A stretch of 37,141 nt of DNA from Treponema sp. Lineage in GTDB: Bacteria; Spirochaetota; Spirochaetia; Treponematales; Breznakiellaceae. Every line of letters starts with the position of its first letter. Positions within the stretch are counted from its first letter, which is position 1. Made by a program: the position numbers and the translations under genes. Location: positions 1-37,141 of the forward strand of contig JAIRPD010000043.1 of assembly GCA_031257195.1 (NCBI GenBank), given 5' to 3'. The notes beneath the pieces are model-generated. The model made no database searches, was not told the origin of the DNA, and saw nothing but the letters and a program-made list of their open reading frames with translations. Shown piece by piece: positions 1-6,871 of the stretch.

Positions 1-1251
1 GGCGGTAAACCCGCCGCCGCCGACCCTGAACCCGGTCCCGGCCCCAGGCCCAGCCCGGAGGCGGAACTGGTCCACTATGTGCTGGTTACTGAGTCCGAGA
101 TGATCAACCGCCTGGGCGATACGGTAGGGACCGTTACGCTCTGGAAGGTAGCGGAAGGGGAAAAACCCGCCAAGCTTGCCACCCTTTTAGATGAGAAAGG
201 TAACGCCAGGGCCGGAAGCGTCAGCGTAAGAGGCGGCGTCGTTTATGCTTTCGCCAACGGCGATATGGCCAGTACACTGTGGAAGGTAACGGCGGAAGGT
301 GAGGCGCGTGAGATTGCCTCTTTTGAGGGTCAAGCCAACGGCATTATCGAGAGCGGCGGCGTTCGTTATATTCTGAACCAAGTGTCTTGGCACCCCAACT
401 ATGCCGCCAGGGTGTGGAAACTAACGGCGGAGGACGAAGTCAGCGAGCTTGCCACCCTGAACGGCGAAGTTACCGCCGCCGCCAGCGGCGGCGTCCTCTA
501 TGTTCTGGGCGGGAAACGGAAAGAAGACGGTTCCCCGGATGTTACCACAGTATGGAAGATAACGGCGGAGGGTAAAGTCAGATCTCAGATCATCCCCAGC
601 AGCATCCGATCCCAGATCACCGCCAGCGGCGGCGATCTCTATGTTTTGGGTCAGGAATGGAAAGATGGTCAGTGGGATAATATCAATGCCAAGATGTGGA
701 AGATAACGGCCAAGGGCAAAGTCAGCGAACTTGCCGTCTTGGACGACTTTAACCATTCATACGTTTTCCCCGCCGCCGCGGACACCCTCTACGTCGTGGG
801 CGGGAAAGGGAGCATTGGCCTCTACAACAACGGCATCGGTGTCATCACGGTATGGAAGGTAACAACCAAAGGCGAGGCCGCCGAGCTTGCCTCCCTTACC
901 AGCGAGACGGGTAGCCTGCATGTGTATGCCCATAAACTGAACGAGGGTATCCTCTATTTCGCGGGCCATGAACAGGCCGGTAATAAAGATACCGCCAAAG
1001 TATGGAAGGTAACGTCGGAGGGAAACGCTGGCGAGTTTGCCACCCTGGTCAACACAAGGCGGAGCAGTTTCGCCATGAACCTTACCCTGGGCGAGGGCAT
1101 CCTCTATGTCGCGGGTAACGAGACCACCGCCCGGGGCGGCATAGCCAAAGTGTGGAAGGTAACGCCGGAAGGAGAAGTAAGCGAGCTTGCCTCCCTCACC
1201 GACGGAAGGCGCGGCGGCATCGCCGAGTCCATCGTTTCAGTCTGGGAATAG
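1..1251 (+). CDS. Repeat-containing probable surface/periplasmic protein, 3' part
   Basis: The reading frame is open from the first base of the window, so the gene starts upstream. A GTG at 79 is only an internal candidate. The first ~25 visible residues are a Pro/Ala/Glu-rich linker of the kind that follows a lipoprotein or signal anchor. After it come about eight degenerate copies of ~45 residues, each with the motif (V/L/M)WK(V/I/L)TxEGExxELASL followed by a short hydrophobic strand with GGxLYVxG (for example near 265, 415, 545, 700, 850, 1000 and 1150). The regular spacing suggests a beta-propeller-like fold. No catalytic motif is visible and the function is unknown. A hairpin terminator follows the stop, and the next gene converges on it. 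Confidence 0.75.
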   Translation, partial: GGKPAAADPEPGPGPRPSPEAELVHYVLVTESEMINRLGDTVGTVTLWKVAEGEKPAKLATLLDEKGNARAGSVSVRGGVVYAFANGDMASTLWKVTAEGEAREIASFEGQANGIIESGGVRYILNQVSWHPNYAARVWKLTAEDEVSELATLNGEVTAAASGGVLYVLGGKRKEDGSPDVTTVWKITAEGKVRSQIIPSSIRSQITASGGDLYVLGQEWKDGQWDNINAKMWKITAKGKVSELAVLDDFNHSYVFPAAADTLYVVGGKGSIGLYNNGIGVITVWKVTTKGEAAELASLTSETGSLHVYAHKLNEGILYFAGHEQAGNKDTAKVWKVTSEGNAGEFATLVNTRRSSFAMNLTLGEGILYVAGNETTARGGIAKVWKVTPEGEVSELASLTDGRRGGIAESIVSVWE

Positions 1252-1266
1252 CGGTTCGCGGCGGGG

Positions 1267-1301
1267 AGGCGGCGGCGCCGGTGTATGCCGCCCGCCTTTT
1301 T
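1267..1301 (+). terminator. Rho-independent terminator after the repeat protein
   Basis: A GC-rich stem is formed by AGGCGGCGGC (1267-1276) and GCCGCCCGCCT (1287-1297), with one bulged base, and is followed by a run of five T (1297-1301). It sits 15 bases after the stop of the repeat protein and inside the short gap to the convergent PII-like gene. Confidence 0.6.
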
Positions 1302-1308
1302 CCGCCGC

Positions 1309-2115
1309 CTATATCTGGCTTAGCCCCGTTACGTCCTGGGCCGGCAGGGAAAAGACCAGCCCCTTGGCCTTGGAGTTAAGCCCAAAGGACTCGCTCACCG
1401 CCCGCATGATCGCCACCTTTTTGTCCCTGCCGGCGAGGATGGTGATAATCTCCCGCTCGTCCTGAACGGAGATGCCGAAGAACTTTACCGGCCCCCGGTG
1501 GACCAGGCCCCGGGCGTTAAGAATCGTCCCCCCCGTGGCGCCCACGTCCCTGGCCACGGCCATCAGCTCATCGCTGTACCCCTGGTTCACGATAATCACA
1601 ATAAGATCGTACTTCTTTTCAGCGCCCACGGTGTCCTCCCGTTCGTTTTTACCCCGGCGGCTTCCCGGTTTTTTTTCGGAAATATGCTTGTGTACACTGT
1701 TCTTAAAAACCTGCAGGACCGGTTTGTTGATCCCCGAAAGGGGAATGGTAAAGGCGATCCCCGCCCCCAGGTTGTAGAGCCCCAGGGCCTGGCTTACCTC
1801 TCTGATGAGCAGGGGGGCCATCATGTCCTGCTCCAGGCAGATTACCACCGCCTTTTCGCTGGCCCCAATGCCCAGGATGTCAAGGATCTCCGAGTTGGCG
1901 GTCCCCCGGCCTTTGCAGATAAAATGAAACCGGACATGCTGTTCCTCAAAGATCCGGGTGATGTCCCCCGCAGCCTTCCATTCAATGATAAAGATCAGCG
2001 CCCTGAGTACCGGTGTGTCCGGCGCGGCGGGGACGCCCCGAATCGCCGGGGAGTCCGGCGTTTCCGGTTTGGCCCGGGACGGTTTTGCCGGCGGCGTCTT
2101 CTTCTCCCCCGCCAT
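1309..2115 (-). CDS. Tandem PII-like signalling protein, partner of DUF1538 transporter
   Basis: The protein has 268 residues. A charged Pro/Lys-rich N-terminus (~1-30) precedes two ferredoxin-like PII-type domains. The first (~33-135) contains GRGTANSEILDILGIG and a strand pattern ending FTIPLSG. The second (~155-268) begins YDLIVIIVNQGYSDELM and contains GATGGTILNARG, where the T-loop starts, and ends GLVFSLPAQDV. PII proteins normally have one ~112-residue domain and act as trimers, so a tandem copy is unusual. Its ATG overlaps the stop of the DUF1538 gene by one base (TGATG), so the two are translationally coupled. A PII-like partner normally gates a transporter in response to nucleotides or metabolites, and that role here is inferred. 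The ligand cannot be read from the sequence. Confidence 0.75.
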   Translation of the reverse strand: MAGEKKTPPAKPSRAKPETPDSPAIRGVPAAPDTPVLRALIFIIEWKAAGDITRIFEEQHVRFHFICKGRGTANSEILDILGIGASEKAVVICLEQDMMAPLLIREVSQALGLYNLGAGIAFTIPLSGINKPVLQVFKNSVHKHISEKKPGSRRGKNEREDTVGAEKKYDLIVIIVNQGYSDELMAVARDVGATGGTILNARGLVHRGPVKFFGISVQDEREIITILAGRDKKVAIMRAVSESFGLNSKAKGLVFSLPAQDVTGLSQI

Positions 2116-3647
2116 CAGGAAACAACCTCGTACTCAATGATCACCCCCGCGTCCCGGGACAGGGCTTTGAACTCGCTCTGCCCCTCCTCTTCGGAGATCC
2201 GTAGTTTGCCGCGGTAGATCAGCCCCAAAAACTGAATGACGACGAGGGGCGCCATGGCGATGGTGGCCACGATGCCAAAGGCGTTTTCCATCAGGCTTAA
2301 GCCCGATCCCTGGGCGGTCCCCATGGCCAGGGGCAGGAGAAAGGTGCTGGTCATGGGGCCGGTGCAGACCCCGCCGGAGTCAAACGCGATGCCCGTGAAG
2401 ATCCGGGGCACAAAGAAGGTCAACGTCAGGGCGGCGATGTACCCCGGTACGAGGATCCAAAACAGGGGAATGTGCAGCAGGATCCGCGCCATGCTCAGCC
2501 CCAGGGCGGCGGCCATCCCCACGGAAAGCCCCCGCCGCATCACGCTTTGGGGAATCGCCCCGGAGGAGATTTCCTCCACTTGTTTGTTCAGCACCACCAC
2601 CGCCGGTTCGGCCTTGACGATAAAGTAACCAAAGAGCATCCCCAGGGGAACCAGGACCCACTTAAAAGAGGACGCCGCCAGTTCCGCCCCCAGAAACTGG
2701 CCCACGGGAATGAACCCCACGTTTACCCCCGTCAGGAACACCACCAGCCCGATGAAGGTGTACAAAAAACCCACGAAAATCCGGCCCAGCCGGTGGGCCT
2801 TGTAACGCCGGGAAATAAGCTGGAACACCGCGAAGAACACCAGGATCGCCCCCATGGCTTTAAGGATGTCCTTCGCGTAGTGGGGAAATTCAAAGGCGAA
2901 GATCTCCACCACGTCCCGGGAGGTAGCCACCACCGGCACCGTGTGGCCCTCCGCCTCCGCGCCTTCCGGGTGAAAGATGATTCCCAGCAGAAGTACCGCC
3001 AGGATAGGTCCCACACTGCACAGGGACACCAGGCCAAAACTGTCGTCCTGGGAGTTTTTGTCCGTCCGGATTGCCGCCACGCCAATGCCCATGGCCAGGA
3101 TGAAGGGCACGGTGATGGGCCCGGTGGTAACTCCCCCGGAGTCAAAGGCCACGGGGATAAACTTGGGGGGGGTAAAAAACACCAGCCCGAAGGTAATCAG
3201 GTAAAAGATCAGGAGCATAATAGAAAGCCGGATCTTAAAGAGTATCCGCAGCACCGCCACCACCAGGAAAAAGCCCACCCCGGCGGCCACGGTAAGGACC
3301 AGGGTGTCCGTGTTGATAGAAGGCACCTGCCGGGCCAGCACCTGGAGGTCCGGTTCGGCGATGGTGATCACCAGGCCCATGATAAAGCTCACCAGCAGGG
3401 CCACAAAAACATTGGAGGTCTTGGCAAGCTGAATGCCTATGCCCTCCCCCATGGGCATCATCGCCATGTCCGCCCCCAGGGTAAAAAAGCCCATCCCCAC
3501 GATGAGCAGAGCCGCCCCCACCAGGAAGGTAAGGATGGTCCCCGTGGACATGGGGACGAGGAAGACGCTCGCGATAAGCACTATGGAAGTGATGGGAAGG
3601 ACCGAGGCAAAGGCTTCCATGATTTTTTCTTTCAGGATCTTATTCAT
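2115..3647 (-). CDS. DUF1538 family integral membrane protein (putative transporter)
   Basis: This 510-residue polytopic protein has about 12 hydrophobic segments. It is an internal duplication. Each half has an acidic re-entrant-like motif (ITIAEPDLQVLARQV near 95 and VKAEPAVVVLNKQV near 345) and a Gly-rich FDSGG(V)xTGPxT motif (near 168 and 422). This pattern is typical of the DUF1538 family, whose substrate is not established; ion or small-molecule transport is inferred. The PII-like gene downstream overlaps it by one base and probably regulates it. There is no Shine-Dalgarno before the chosen ATG. TATAGT (3663-3658) lies so close that the transcript would have a leader of only a few bases. 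An ATG at codon 10, preceded by GAAAG, is an alternative start. Confidence 0.75.
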   Translation of the reverse strand: MNKILKEKIMEAFASVLPITSIVLIASVFLVPMSTGTILTFLVGAALLIVGMGFFTLGADMAMMPMGEGIGIQLAKTSNVFVALLVSFIMGLVITIAEPDLQVLARQVPSINTDTLVLTVAAGVGFFLVVAVLRILFKIRLSIMLLIFYLITFGLVFFTPPKFIPVAFDSGGVTTGPITVPFILAMGIGVAAIRTDKNSQDDSFGLVSLCSVGPILAVLLLGIIFHPEGAEAEGHTVPVVATSRDVVEIFAFEFPHYAKDILKAMGAILVFFAVFQLISRRYKAHRLGRIFVGFLYTFIGLVVFLTGVNVGFIPVGQFLGAELAASSFKWVLVPLGMLFGYFIVKAEPAVVVLNKQVEEISSGAIPQSVMRRGLSVGMAAALGLSMARILLHIPLFWILVPGYIAALTLTFFVPRIFTGIAFDSGGVCTGPMTSTFLLPLAMGTAQGSGLSLMENAFGIVATIAMAPLVVIQFLGLIYRGKLRISEEEGQSEFKALSRDAGVIIEYEVVS

Positions 3648-3657
3648 GGCCGGTTAT

Positions 3658-3686
3658 ACTATACACAGAGACGCCGGGCAAAACAA
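3658..3686 (-). promoter_or_regulatory. Promoter of the DUF1538-PII operon
   Basis: On the minus strand TTGTTT (3686-3681) is followed after 17 bp by TATAGT (3663-3658). Only 10 nt separate the -10 from the ATG at 3647, predicting a near-leaderless mRNA. Confidence 0.45.
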
Positions 3687-3711
3687 GGGCCGGGCATGGG
3701 CAAGGGGGCTG

Positions 3712-3740
3712 TTTACGCCCCTCTCTTCTTGGACTATAAT
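3712..3740 (+). promoter_or_regulatory. Promoter of malQ
   Basis: TTTACG (3712-3717), a 17-bp spacer and a consensus TATAAT (3735-3740) lie 37 bp ahead of the malQ ATG. GAGGGGG (3763-3769) is a normal Shine-Dalgarno. This is a conventional leadered promoter. Confidence 0.6.
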
Positions 3741-3776
3741 AAAAATGTATAAAATTCGATTCGAGGGGGCACATCT

Positions 3777-5792
3777 ATGGCGGAAAACGGCGGCAAAAAA
3801 CAAAACCGGCTTATCGGCGCGGCGGTTCCTGTGGGGGCGCTGCGGGGCGCGGAACCTTCCGGGGTGGGGGAGTACCTGGACCTGATTGACTTTGCCGGCC
3901 TCTGCGCCGAAATGGGGGTGGGTTTGATCCAGATTCTGCCCGTGAACGACACGGGGTATGAAAGTTCCCCCTACAGCGCCCTCACGGCCTTTGCCCTTCA
4001 TCCCCTGTACATCCGGCTCAGCGCCCTGGACGAGGCCGCCCCCTTTGCCGGGCAGATCGCCGAGCTGGGACGGCGCTTTAGCGGGGAAAGCCGCTTCCCC
4101 TACTACCGGGTACTGCGGGCGAAGATGGAACTCCTGCGGACCATCTACGGCGCCAATCAGGGGGCGGTCGAAAAGGACGCCGCCTCGGGCCCCCTTTCCG
4201 GGTGGATAAAAGAAAACCCCTGGGTTAAGCCCTACGCGGTATTCCGGCGGCTCAAAGAAGACAACGGCGAACGGAGCTGGAAAGAATGGCGGGAACCCCG
4301 GCGGATGGACGCCGCCGCCATCAACACCCTCTGGGAAGACCCGGCCCTTCGGGGGGAACACCTCTTCTGGGCCTGGCTGCAGCGGGCCCTGGACAGCCAA
4401 TTCTCCCAGGCGGCGAAGGCGATCCGGAAGGCGGGGCTGCTCCTGGAGGGGGACCTGCCCATCCTGATGAACGAGGATTCCTGCGATGTCTGGTCCCACC
4501 CGGAGATCTTCCGGGAGGACCTGTCCGCCGGAGCCCCGCCGGATATGTACAGCCCCGAAGGCCAGAACTGGGGGTTCCCGATATACAACTGGGAGGCCCA
4601 GGCCAAAGACGGCTACGCCTGGTGGAAGGCCCGGCTCAAGGCGGCCTCCAGGTACTACGACGCCTACCGGATCGATCATGTCCTGGGGTTCTTCCGCATC
4701 TGGGCCTCCTCCCGGTCGGACTATTCCTCCATCCTGGGGCGCTATATCCCCTACCTCCCCATCACCCGGACGGAACTGGAGGGACTGGGTTTTGACCAGG
4801 GGCGGATCCGCTGGCTTTCCCAGCCCCACCTTGCCACGGGGGAAATCTGGGAAGAGATCCGGCGCGGCTGGGAGGGAAACCCCTCGCCGGGGGAAGTCGC
4901 GGCGGAGGCGGAACGGTGCTTTTGCCAGGCCCTGGACCGGATTGACGGCCAGGAGCTGTGGCTCTTCAAGGACCATATCCAGGGTGAAAAGGATATTCAC
5001 GCCCTGGGGCTTCACCCGGCGGTGGAAAGGACCCTCATGCGGGCCTGGCACAACCGGTTTTTTTACGAATACGCCGGGGGGGAATTGTTCCCCGCCTGGT
5101 ATGGCCGCGATTCCCGGGCCTACGCCTCCCTTTCCCCGGAAGAAAAGGCCCTCCTGGAAAAGACGGTGGCCGGGCACAACGCCGAATCGGAGGCGGTCTG
5201 GGAAAGGGAAGGGGAGAAGCTCCTTTCGGCGCTGACCGCGTCTTCCCCCATGCTTCCCTGCGCGGAAGACCTGGGGGCGGTACCGGAGTGTGTGCCCCGG
5301 GTCCTGGCAAAGCTCAAGATCCTTGGCCTTCGGGTGATCCGCTGGTTCCGCCGCTGGGACGAGGCGGGCCAGCCCTATGTGCCTTTCGAGGAGTACCCGG
5401 AACTTTCGGTCTGCACCCCGGCGGTTCACGACAGCTCCACCCTGCGGGAATGGTGGAACACCGAGGCGGATCAGAACGTTTTCGCCAATTTTATCGGGGT
5501 CCCCTCCCTGCCCAGGATGTACAACCCCGGCACGGCCAAGGTTATCCTGCGCCACGCCGCCGCCGCCGTTTCCCGGTTCCGGGTCTTCCAAATCCAGGAC
5601 CTGCTTCACCTTTCCGCCCGGTGGTACACCATGGATCCCCCCGCGGAACGGATCAACGTTCCCGGCACGGCCAACGAATTCAACTGGACCTACCGGCTTC
5701 CCGCGTCCATTGGGGAAATCCGCGGGGACGGCGATCTGATCCAGGGGGTAAAAGAACTGGCGGCGGCGCCCGTAAAACGGGGGAACCGCTGA
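3777..5792 (+). CDS. malQ: 4-alpha-glucanotransferase (amylomaltase, GH77)
   Basis: The enzyme transfers alpha-1,4-glucan segments between oligosaccharides in the cytoplasm during maltodextrin or glycogen metabolism. Its 671 residues fit the GH77 family. The N-terminal part has the typical LPVNDTGYESSPYSA segment (~54-68). The catalytic residues appear as the nucleophile Asp300 in YRIDHVLGFFR, the acid/base Glu497 in CAEDLGAVP and the stabiliser Asp552 in VHDSSTLREWW. The ATG at 3777 is preceded by GAGGGGG at good distance and by a clear promoter. The gene stands alone, diverging from the DUF1538 operon and converging on the DHH gene with a 22-bp gap. No other maltose genes are in the window. 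Confidence 0.95.
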   Translation: MAENGGKKQNRLIGAAVPVGALRGAEPSGVGEYLDLIDFAGLCAEMGVGLIQILPVNDTGYESSPYSALTAFALHPLYIRLSALDEAAPFAGQIAELGRRFSGESRFPYYRVLRAKMELLRTIYGANQGAVEKDAASGPLSGWIKENPWVKPYAVFRRLKEDNGERSWKEWREPRRMDAAAINTLWEDPALRGEHLFWAWLQRALDSQFSQAAKAIRKAGLLLEGDLPILMNEDSCDVWSHPEIFREDLSAGAPPDMYSPEGQNWGFPIYNWEAQAKDGYAWWKARLKAASRYYDAYRIDHVLGFFRIWASSRSDYSSILGRYIPYLPITRTELEGLGFDQGRIRWLSQPHLATGEIWEEIRRGWEGNPSPGEVAAEAERCFCQALDRIDGQELWLFKDHIQGEKDIHALGLHPAVERTLMRAWHNRFFYEYAGGELFPAWYGRDSRAYASLSPEEKALLEKTVAGHNAESEAVWEREGEKLLSALTASSPMLPCAEDLGAVPECVPRVLAKLKILGLRVIRWFRRWDEAGQPYVPFEEYPELSVCTPAVHDSSTLREWWNTEADQNVFANFIGVPSLPRMYNPGTAKVILRHAAAAVSRFRVFQIQDLLHLSARWYTMDPPAERINVPGTANEFNWTYRLPASIGEIRGDGDLIQGVKELAAAPVKRGNR

Positions 5793-5814
5793 TTGCCCTG
5801 GACCGGATCCGCCC

Positions 5815-6723
5815 CTAGGCTTTAACGGCGTCGATAATTTCCTTTATTACCCGGTTCGCGTCCGCGCCGGCCACCTGGCAGGTACCCACTTGGGCGTGGC
5901 CCCCGCCGCCATACTTCAGGAGCAGGCTTCCCACGTTGACCGTGGCCCCCCGGTTAATGATACTGTAACCCAGGCTGATAACCACATTCTGCTTGTTCTT
6001 GCCGTCTATGATCCAAACGGAAATGTTTTGTTCGGGAAACAACGTGTAGAGCATAAAGCGGTTTCCCACGTATATCGCGTCCATCCCCCGCAGATCAACC
6101 ACAATCGCGTTCCCCTCAATCCGGGCGTGTTTCCGGATCATCTCTTTAAAAACCTCAACCTGCTCCAGGTAGACATCGACCCGTTCCTTTACGTCATCCA
6201 TGGCCAGAATCTTCTCGATGGGCCGATCCACGCAGGCCCTGATCAGGAGCTTCATCAAATCGTAGTTGCTGATGGAAAACGCGCGGAACCGGCCCAGGCC
6301 GGTCCGGGGATCCATGATAAAGCCCAGGAGTATCCATCCCTTGGGATTGAGGATCTCGTCGGGGGTTAAATTCCCCGAATCAACCTTGTCCACATAATCC
6401 AGCATGGTCTTGAAGCGGCCCAGCTTCGCCTCGCCGCCATAATAGTCGTAAACAATCCTGGCGCAGCTGGGGGCCTGCCGGGAAACCCCCTCAAACCGGG
6501 GTTCCCGGCCCAGCCGCTCCTGTTCGCTGCGGTGGTGATCAAACCATAGTTTGCATCCCTCAATATAGGGGATATTGGCGGCTATGTCGTTGGAGGTGGC
6601 CTTGATCAGGCCGTCCTGAACGTCCTTGGGATGGACAAACTGATAGTCATCGATAATTCCCAGGTATTCAAGCAGAGCGCCGCAGGCCAAGCCGTCAAAG
6701 TCTGATCTGGTTAACAGTCTCAT
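5815..6723 (-). CDS. DHH/DHHA1 phosphoesterase, exopolyphosphatase-like
   Basis: The 302-residue protein has the DHH-superfamily layout. Motif I is SDFDG with Asp8 and Asp10, motif III is FDHH (61-64), and the C-terminal DHHA1 domain has the substrate-binding GGGGH (272-276). Members hydrolyse phosphodiester or phosphoanhydride bonds with two metal ions (Mn2+). Substrates include oligonucleotides, pAp, cyclic-di-AMP products and polyphosphate, and the sequence does not decide between them. The ATG has a good Shine-Dalgarno (AAGGAGAG, seven bases upstream), so the mRNA is leadered. A GC-rich hairpin (6751-6775) sits in the presumed 5' leader. The gene is monocistronic and convergent with malQ. 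Confidence 0.85.
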   Translation of the reverse strand: MRLLTRSDFDGLACGALLEYLGIIDDYQFVHPKDVQDGLIKATSNDIAANIPYIEGCKLWFDHHRSEQERLGREPRFEGVSRQAPSCARIVYDYYGGEAKLGRFKTMLDYVDKVDSGNLTPDEILNPKGWILLGFIMDPRTGLGRFRAFSISNYDLMKLLIRACVDRPIEKILAMDDVKERVDVYLEQVEVFKEMIRKHARIEGNAIVVDLRGMDAIYVGNRFMLYTLFPEQNISVWIIDGKNKQNVVISLGYSIINRGATVNVGSLLLKYGGGGHAQVGTCQVAGADANRVIKEIIDAVKA

Positions 6724-6750
6724 TTTTTACTCTCCTTATTCAAAAGACTT

Positions 6751-6775
6751 TTCCGGCGGCCCGGCAGGCCGCCGC
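6751..6775 (-). other. GC-rich hairpin in the presumed leader of the DHH gene
   Basis: GGCGGCC and GGCCGCC arms surround a short TGCCG loop, about 30 bases upstream of the DHH start codon. No U-tract follows directly, so a terminator is unlikely. It could be a leader structure or a remnant. The role is unknown. Confidence 0.3.
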
Positions 6776-6801
6776 GGATTACGCCGTCTTTAAGAAGAAG
6801 C

Positions 6802-6827
6802 TGTTTGAAAACCGCGGTTTTCAAACA
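6802..6827. repeat. 26-bp perfect palindrome, intergenic repeat family copy 1
   Basis: The half-site TGTTTGAAAACCG is followed directly by its exact complement, with CCGCGG at the centre. It lies between the divergent DHH and M16 genes. It shares the scaffold GTTGTTnnAnAAC...GTTnTnnAACAAC with two palindromes at 10304-10335 and 10373-10409, so it may belong to a dispersed palindromic family. It could also act as an operator. Confidence 0.6.
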
Positions 6828-6859
6828 ACTCCAGTATATAATGAAGATCGGTTTTTTAG

Positions 6860-6865
6860 TATACT
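6860..6865 (+). promoter_or_regulatory. -10 box of the M16 protease gene, leaderless geometry
   Basis: TATACT lies exactly 6 nt before the ATG at 6872 and no ribosome-binding site is present. A weaker alternative is TATAAT at 6837-6842, which would give a ~23-nt leader, also without a Shine-Dalgarno. Confidence 0.5.
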
Positions 6866-6871
6866 TCTAGT

